The notes under the pieces: model-generated | What the model was told of the DNA's origin: nothing | Database searches by the model: none | The model's input: only the letters and a program-made list of their open reading frames with translations | In this document: piece by piece, positions 59,061-64,000 of the stretch | Layout: each line of letters opens with the position of its first letter | How positions within the stretch are numbered: position 1 is the first letter of the stretch | Translations under genes and position numbers: made by a program | Origin: Prosthecomicrobium pneumaticum | GTDB lineage: Bacteria > Pseudomonadota > Alphaproteobacteria > Rhizobiales > Kaistiaceae | Length of the DNA: 64,000 nucleotides | Assembly: GCF_014199915.1 (NCBI RefSeq) | Contig: NZ_JACHOO010000006.1 | Coordinates: forward strand, 186,001 to 250,000 | Direction: 5' to 3'

Positions 59061-62000
59061 ATGAGCGGCCCGCGCGTCTTCACCATCCCGGCGGGGGTGC
59101 CCTTCCTCGATACGCTGGTCGACGCGCTGTTCTCCGGCCGACTCGGCCCGGTGCCCGATTTCGAAGCCGATCCCCTCGCGCTCGCCGACGTCACCCTCTT
59201 CCTGCCGACGCGCCGGGCGGCGCGCGCGCTCGCGGAGCGGATCCTCGCCCGGCTCGGCGGCCGCGGCGCCATCCTGCCGCGCATCCGGCCGATCGGCGAC
59301 GCCGACGAGGAGGAGCACCTCCTCACGCCCGTCGACGGCGAGGACCCGGACGCGAGGCTCGCCCTGCCGCTGTCGATCGGCCGGCTCGAACGGCAGCTGA
59401 TCCTCGCCCGGCTGGTGCTCGCCTGGGGCCGCGCGATACGCGCCGAACAGCTCCGCCTCGCGCCCGACGAGCCCGTGCTGGTCGCCGCGAGCGCGGCGGA
59501 CGCGCTGCGGCTCGCCGGCGACCTCGCCCGCCTGATCGACGACGTGGAAACCGCCGGGCTCTCCTTCGACGCCTTCGCGGCGCTCGTTCCGGAGGCGCTC
59601 GCCGGCTATTTCCAGATCACGCTCGATTTCCTGAAGATCGTCGCGGAAGCCTGGCCCGCGATCCTCGCAGAGCGCGGTCTCGCCGATCCCGCGGTGCGAC
59701 GCGACCGGCTGATCCGCGAGGAAGCGGCGCGCCTCGCCGCCGCGCCGCCGCGCGGGCTGGTCGTCGCCGCCGGTTCGACCGGCTCGATCCCCGCGACCGC
59801 ATCGCTCCTCGCCACGATCGCCCGGCTGCCGAACGGCGCGGTCGTTCTGCCCGGGCTCGACACGGCGCTCGACGAGGCGGGCTGGGCGGCGATCGGCGCG
59901 GTCGGCACCGAAACCTCGGCGCCCGGCCATCCTCATTATGCGCTCAAGCAATTGCTCGCCGGGATGGGCGTGGTGCGGCGGGACGTCGTCGCCCTCGCCG
60001 AAGCGACGCCCGCACTCGCCGCCCGCGCCGCGCTCCTCTCCGAGGCGATGCGGCCGGCCGAAACCACCGAGGCCTGGGCCATTGCGCCCGCGCCGCCGGC
60101 CGCGGCGACGCAAGGCATCGCCCTCCTCCTCGCGCGCACCGAGCAGGAGGAGGCGCTCGCCATCGCGGTGGCGCTGCGCGAGGCGATCGCCACCGAAGGC
60201 CGGCGCGCCGCGCTCGTCACGCCGGATCGCACGCTCGCCCGCCGCGTCGCCGCGGAGCTCGCCCGCTTCGGCATTTCGGCGGATGATTCCGGCGGTCGGC
60301 CGCTGTCGCGCGCCGCCTCGGCGACCTTCCTCCGCCTCCTCGTCGCGGCCGCCGCCTCGGACGGGGCGGCCCTCGATCTGCTCGCCCTCACCGCGCACCC
60401 CTTCGCCGCCTTCGGGTTCGATCCCGCCTTCTGCCGGCGTGCCGGACGCCGGCTGGAACTCCTCGTCTTCCGCGGCCGCGTGCTGTCGGGCGGCCTCGCC
60501 GGACTGGTCGCGGAAACCGAGGCGGCGCTCGCCGACCATGCGTCCGGCGAAGGCCGGCTGCCGCGGCCGGTGCGCCGGCTCGGCGCCGAGGATCGCGCCA
60601 TGGCAGCCGATCTCGCCGCCCGCCTCGCCGCCGTGCTCGCACCGCTCGCCCTCGTCCTCGGGGCGCGGCAGACCGATGCGGCGGCGATCACCACCGCGCT
60701 CCTCACGGCGGCACGCGCCGCCGCCGACACGGGGGCGGGCGACGGCCTCGCGCTCTTCGGGGGGGAGGAGGGCGAAGCGCTCGCCGGCCTCGTCGCCGGT
60801 CTCGCCGGACCCGACGGCGCCGGCATCACACTGTCGGGTCCGGAATATCCCGGCTTCCTCGCCGCGGCGATGGAGGGCGTCGCCGTGCCCGGCCGACCGG
60901 GTGCCGACCCGCGGATCGCCATCTGGGGCACGCTCGAAGCGCGGCTGCAATCGGTCGACACGCTGGTGCTCGGCGGCCTCGATGAGGGCGTCTGGCCGGC
61001 CGAGACCCGCACCGACCCGTTCCTGTCGCGCCCGATGCGCGCCGCGCTCGGCCTCGAGCCGCCCGAACGGCGGATCGGCCAGTCGGCGCATGATTTCCTC
61101 GGCGCGCTCGGCACGCCGGACGTCATCCTCACCCGCTCGGAGAAGCGCGGCGGCAGCCCGACCCTGCCGGCCCGCTGGCTGCAACGGCTCGACGCCCGGC
61201 TCGGCGAAGAGGGCCGCACACCCTTGCTCGCCCGCGGCGCGCGCTTCCTCGCCGCGGCGCGCCGGCTCGATACGCCCGCCGCCCCGCTCCGGCCCGCCCT
61301 GCGGCCGCGGCCCGCTCCGCCCGTCGCGGCGCGGCCCCGCCGCCTGTCGGTGACCGAGATCGAGACGCTGGTGCGCGACCCCTATGCGATCTACGCCAAG
61401 CACGTTCTCGGCCTCGATCCGCTCGATCCGCTCGGCGTCGCGCCCGACGCCGCGGCGCGCGGCACGCTGATCCACGCGGCGCTCGCCGAATTCGCGCAGA
61501 GCTGGAACGGCTGGTTCGACGCGCGCGCCGAGCGGGCGCTGATCGCGATCGGCGAGCGGCACTTCCGCGCTGTCGCCCCCTTTCCGGACATTCACGCGCT
61601 GTGGTGGCCGCGCTTCCGCGCCATCGCCCGCTGGTATGTCGGCTGGGAAGCGGGCCGGGCCGCCGAGATCGCCGAGCGTCACGCCGAGATCGCCGGCGAC
61701 TGGACGATCGCGGCGCCCGCCGGGCCGTTCCGGCTGACCGGCCGGGCGGACCGTATCGACCTGCGCCGCGACGGCACGCTCGACATCCTCGACTTCAAGA
61801 CCGGTGCGCCGCCGAGCGCCCGGCAGCTCTCGACCGGGCTCGCGCCGCAGCTCGCCCTCGAGGTGGCGATGGCGCGCGCCGGCGCCTTCGGCTCCGGCTT
61901 CGCCGGCCGGACGGTGGCGACGCTCGGCTGGATCGGCCTCGGCCGCGCCGGACGCGGCGAGCCGTTCTCGAATGCGGCGAAGGAGAAGGCGCCGGACGCG

Positions 62001-62174
62001 CTCGGTGCCGAAGCGGCGCGCCAGCTCGCCGCGCTCGTCGCCGCCTATGACGATGCGGGCCGCGCCTATCTCTCGCGCGCCCGGCCGATGTTCGAGCGGC
62101 GCTACGAAAGCCCCTACGACCACCTCGCCCGCGTGCGGGAATGGATGCTCGGCGGGGCGGAGGAGGAGCCGTGA
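59061..62174 (+). CDS. addB: Double-strand break repair protein AddB
   Basis: Subunit of the AddAB helicase-nuclease, the alphaproteobacterial counterpart of RecBCD, 1037 residues. The N-terminal half is a helicase-like fold without a good Walker A (FLPTRRAARALAERIL at its place). The middle has GLDEGVWPAETRTDPFLSRPMR, an inactive-helicase segment typical of AddB. The C-terminal PD-(D/E)xK nuclease is marked by RGTLIHAALAEFA, the catalytic core LDILDFKTGAPPS and QLALEVAMARAG. ATG 59061 follows murU by 19 bases. The stop overlaps the GTG of addA (GTGA), so the two subunits are translationally coupled. Confidence 0.93.
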   Translation: MSGPRVFTIPAGVPFLDTLVDALFSGRLGPVPDFEADPLALADVTLFLPTRRAARALAERILARLGGRGAILPRIRPIGDADEEEHLLTPVDGEDPDARLALPLSIGRLERQLILARLVLAWGRAIRAEQLRLAPDEPVLVAASAADALRLAGDLARLIDDVETAGLSFDAFAALVPEALAGYFQITLDFLKIVAEAWPAILAERGLADPAVRRDRLIREEAARLAAAPPRGLVVAAGSTGSIPATASLLATIARLPNGAVVLPGLDTALDEAGWAAIGAVGTETSAPGHPHYALKQLLAGMGVVRRDVVALAEATPALAARAALLSEAMRPAETTEAWAIAPAPPAAATQGIALLLARTEQEEALAIAVALREAIATEGRRAALVTPDRTLARRVAAELARFGISADDSGGRPLSRAASATFLRLLVAAAASDGAALDLLALTAHPFAAFGFDPAFCRRAGRRLELLVFRGRVLSGGLAGLVAETEAALADHASGEGRLPRPVRRLGAEDRAMAADLAARLAAVLAPLALVLGARQTDAAAITTALLTAARAAADTGAGDGLALFGGEEGEALAGLVAGLAGPDGAGITLSGPEYPGFLAAAMEGVAVPGRPGADPRIAIWGTLEARLQSVDTLVLGGLDEGVWPAETRTDPFLSRPMRAALGLEPPERRIGQSAHDFLGALGTPDVILTRSEKRGGSPTLPARWLQRLDARLGEEGRTPLLARGARFLAAARRLDTPAAPLRPALRPRPAPPVAARPRRLSVTEIETLVRDPYAIYAKHVLGLDPLDPLGVAPDAAARGTLIHAALAEFAQSWNGWFDARAERALIAIGERHFRAVAPFPDIHALWWPRFRAIARWYVGWEAGRAAEIAERHAEIAGDWTIAAPAGPFRLTGRADRIDLRRDGTLDILDFKTGAPPSARQLSTGLAPQLALEVAMARAGAFGSGFAGRTVATLGWIGLGRAGRGEPFSNAAKEKAPDALGAEAARQLAALVAAYDDAGRAYLSRARPMFERRYESPYDHLARVREWMLGGAEEEP

Positions 62175-64000
62175 GCGGCCGCGCGGTCGATCCGGCGACG
62201 CGGGCATTGCAGGCGCGGGCGACGGCGCCCTCCGCCTCGGCCTGGGTGTCGGCGAATGCCGGCTCGGGCAAGACCTTCGTGCTCGCCCGCCGCGTCGTCC
62301 GGCTGCTCCTCGACGGTGCGGACCCCTCCGCCATCCTCTGTCTCACCTTCACCAAGGCGGCGGCGGCGGAAATGTCGAGCCGCGTCTTCGCGATCCTGTC
62401 CGCCTGGACGCGGCTCGACGATGCCGCGCTCGACACCGAGATCGCCGCGCTCGAGGGCGCGCCGCCCGCCGCCGCCCGCCGCGACCGGGCCCGCCGCCTG
62501 TTCGCCCGGGCGCTCGAAACCCCCGGCGGGCTGAAGATCCAGACCATCCACGCCTTCTGCGAGCGCGTGCTGCACCAGTTCCCCTTCGAGGCGAATGTCG
62601 CCGGCCGCTTCGAGGTGCTCGACGAGCGGGGCGCGGCGATGCTCGCCGAGGAGACCCGGCGGGCCGTGATCGCACGGGCCGCGGCCGATCCCGGGCCGCT
62701 CGGCAACGCCTTCGCCACCGTGCTCGACGCGGCGAGCGATCAGGGCATCGAGACCGCGCTCGAGGCGATCGTGGCGAAGCGCGATGCGCTCGGGGCGCTC
62801 GTGCGCGCCCATGGCACGCTCGACACCGCGATCGCCGCGCTCGGCCGGGCGCTCGGCCTCGCGCCCGGCGAGACGGCGGCGACGCTGTGGCCGCTGATGC
62901 TCGACGCCGCAGAGGGCGGGCGGGAGGCGCTCGCCCGGATCGTCGCGGCCGCCGCGGCGAGCGACAAGCCGACCGACCGGAAATGCGCCGAGAAGCTCGA
63001 AGCGCTGCTCGCCATGGAGGAGCCCGTCGCGGCGGGCGAGGCCTATCTCGATTTCTACCGCACCGCCGCGGGCGATTGGCGCAAGCCCGACAAGATCCTG
63101 ACCAGGGCGGTGCGCGACCGGCTCCCGGATGTCGCCGACCTGTTCGCGCGCGAGATCGACCGCGTCGCCGCGCTCGCCGACCGGATCGCGGCGGCCGAGA
63201 GCCATGCCGCGACGGCCGCGCTGCTGCGGCTCGGCGAGGCGGCGATCGACGGCTATGAGGCGGCGAAGCGGATCCGCGGCGTGCTCGACTTCCAGGACCT
63301 CGTCAGCCGCACCGCCGATCTGCTCGCCCGTTCCGATGCCGCCGCCTGGGTGCATTACAAGCTCGACCGCGGCGTCTCGCACATCCTGGTCGACGAGGCG
63401 CAGGATACGAGCCCGCGGCAATGGCAGGTCGTCGAGCGGCTGGCCTCGGAATTCTTCGCCGGCGAGGGCGCGGTCGAGCGGACGCGCACCCTCTTCGCGG
63501 TCGGCGACGAGAAGCAGTCGATCTATTCCTTCCAGGGCGCCGTGCCGGCCTGGTTCGGCCGCCAGCGCACGCGCTTCCGCGGCCGCGCCGGGCAGAGCGG
63601 CGCGCCCTTCGAGGATGTCGCCCTCCATCTCTCCTTCCGCTCGACGCCCGCCGTGCTCGCCGCGGTCGACGCCGTCTTCGCACAGCCTGAGGCGCATCAG
63701 GGCCTCGCGCAGGAGGATGCGCCGACCGTGCACGCGGCGCATCGCCGCGGCGAGCCCGGCCGCGTCACGCTGTGGCCGCCGATCGCCGCGGAAAAGCGCG
63801 CCGAGCCCGAGGACTGGCACAGCCCGCTCGATCATCTCGACGAAAAGGCACCGGAGATCACCCTCGCCGAGCGGATCGCCGCGACGATCAAGAGCTGGAT
63901 CGACGGCCGTGAGCCGATCGAGGCGACCGGCCGGCCGATCCGGGCCGGAAACATCCTGATCCTGACACGCAAGCGCGGCGCCCAGACCGACGCGATCAAC
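62171..64000 (+). CDS. addA: Double-strand break repair helicase AddA (3' truncated by window)
   Basis: Superfamily 1A helicase-nuclease subunit. The frame starts at GTG 62171, overlapping the addB stop, and runs off the window after 610 codons; full AddA is about 1150-1200 residues. Visible motifs are Walker A in WVSANAGSGKTFVLARRVV (near residue 33), motif Ia LCLTFTKAAAAEMSSRV, motif II ILVDEAQDTSPRQWQVV near residue 405, and motif III AVGDEKQSIYSFQGA near 445. The C-terminal nuclease domain is outside the window. Confidence 0.95.
   Translation, partial: MSGRAVDPATRALQARATAPSASAWVSANAGSGKTFVLARRVVRLLLDGADPSAILCLTFTKAAAAEMSSRVFAILSAWTRLDDAALDTEIAALEGAPPAAARRDRARRLFARALETPGGLKIQTIHAFCERVLHQFPFEANVAGRFEVLDERGAAMLAEETRRAVIARAAADPGPLGNAFATVLDAASDQGIETALEAIVAKRDALGALVRAHGTLDTAIAALGRALGLAPGETAATLWPLMLDAAEGGREALARIVAAAAASDKPTDRKCAEKLEALLAMEEPVAAGEAYLDFYRTAAGDWRKPDKILTRAVRDRLPDVADLFAREIDRVAALADRIAAAESHAATAALLRLGEAAIDGYEAAKRIRGVLDFQDLVSRTADLLARSDAAAWVHYKLDRGVSHILVDEAQDTSPRQWQVVERLASEFFAGEGAVERTRTLFAVGDEKQSIYSFQGAVPAWFGRQRTRFRGRAGQSGAPFEDVALHLSFRSTPAVLAAVDAVFAQPEAHQGLAQEDAPTVHAAHRRGEPGRVTLWPPIAAEKRAEPEDWHSPLDHLDEKAPEITLAERIAATIKSWIDGREPIEATGRPIRAGNILILTRKRGAQTDAIN

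Overview
The window is a GC-rich chromosomal segment, apparently from an alphaproteobacterium. The pointers are an AddB-AddA pair downstream of a MurU-type nucleotidyltransferase, a DUF6481 protein, HWE-type histidine kinase signalling, a bacteriophytochrome with an Rcp1-like receiver, and many sugar ABC importers. I would place it in the Hyphomicrobiales (Rhizobiales), but no rRNA or ribosomal protein gene is present to fix the family. Coding density is high and stops are rare in all frames, so many long antisense reading frames are composition artefacts.

Layout. (1) 1-10.2 kb: a Pot-type ABC importer (two permeases, Tat-exported binding protein, ATPase) leads into a HyuA-like hydantoinase/oxoprolinase and two tandem DUF917 (S-methyl thiohydantoin desulfurase family) paralogues, followed by a large MalT-like LuxR regulator. 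This looks like uptake and ring opening or processing of a hydantoin-like nitrogen compound. (2) 10.3-20.9 kb: a signalling block. It holds two tandem chemoreceptors (one missing exactly its HAMP segment), a receiver protein, a translationally coupled phytochrome / receiver / receiver-HWE kinase operon on the minus strand, TspO, a double-domain KaiC-like ATPase and a stand-alone receiver. (3) 20.9-31.7 kb: a DHA2 drug exporter, then a sugar-acid utilisation locus with a D-ribulokinase-like FGGY kinase, a DgoD-like dehydratase, an SDR, an AraF-like binding protein, a repeat-filled spacer, the ABC ATPase and permease, and a FadR-type regulator. (4) 31.9-34.3 kb: Ada-like alkylation repair protein, DUF2244 protein, endonuclease III. 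(5) 34.3-37.8 kb: a second sugar importer (binding protein, permease) plus FGGY kinase with no ATPase gene. (6) 37.86 kb: tRNA-Ala(CGC). (7) 38.4-43.4 kb: a surface-glycan segment with a GT8 transferase, an unusual two-domain OCH1/Anp1-like glycosyltransferase, and Gmd and Fcl, which make GDP-L-fucose. (8) 43.4-51.0 kb: a locus resembling L-fucose degradation (RraA-like aldolase, split UxaA dehydratase, GntR regulator, complete sugar ABC importer, fuconolactonase-like amidohydrolase). (9) 51-64 kb: housekeeping genes polA, a class A penicillin-binding protein, several small proteins, MurU-like, addB and the start of addA.

The points most worth following are the tandem chemoreceptors with a shared, base-pair-covarying leader and a clean HAMP deletion; the phytochrome-TspO-KaiC-like neighbourhood; the GT32/GT62-like fusion beside GDP-fucose synthesis; and the adjacency of fucose synthesis and apparent fucose degradation. 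No prophage, insertion sequence, CRISPR array or defence system was recognised. Functions are assigned from visible motifs and remembered family features, not from database searches.
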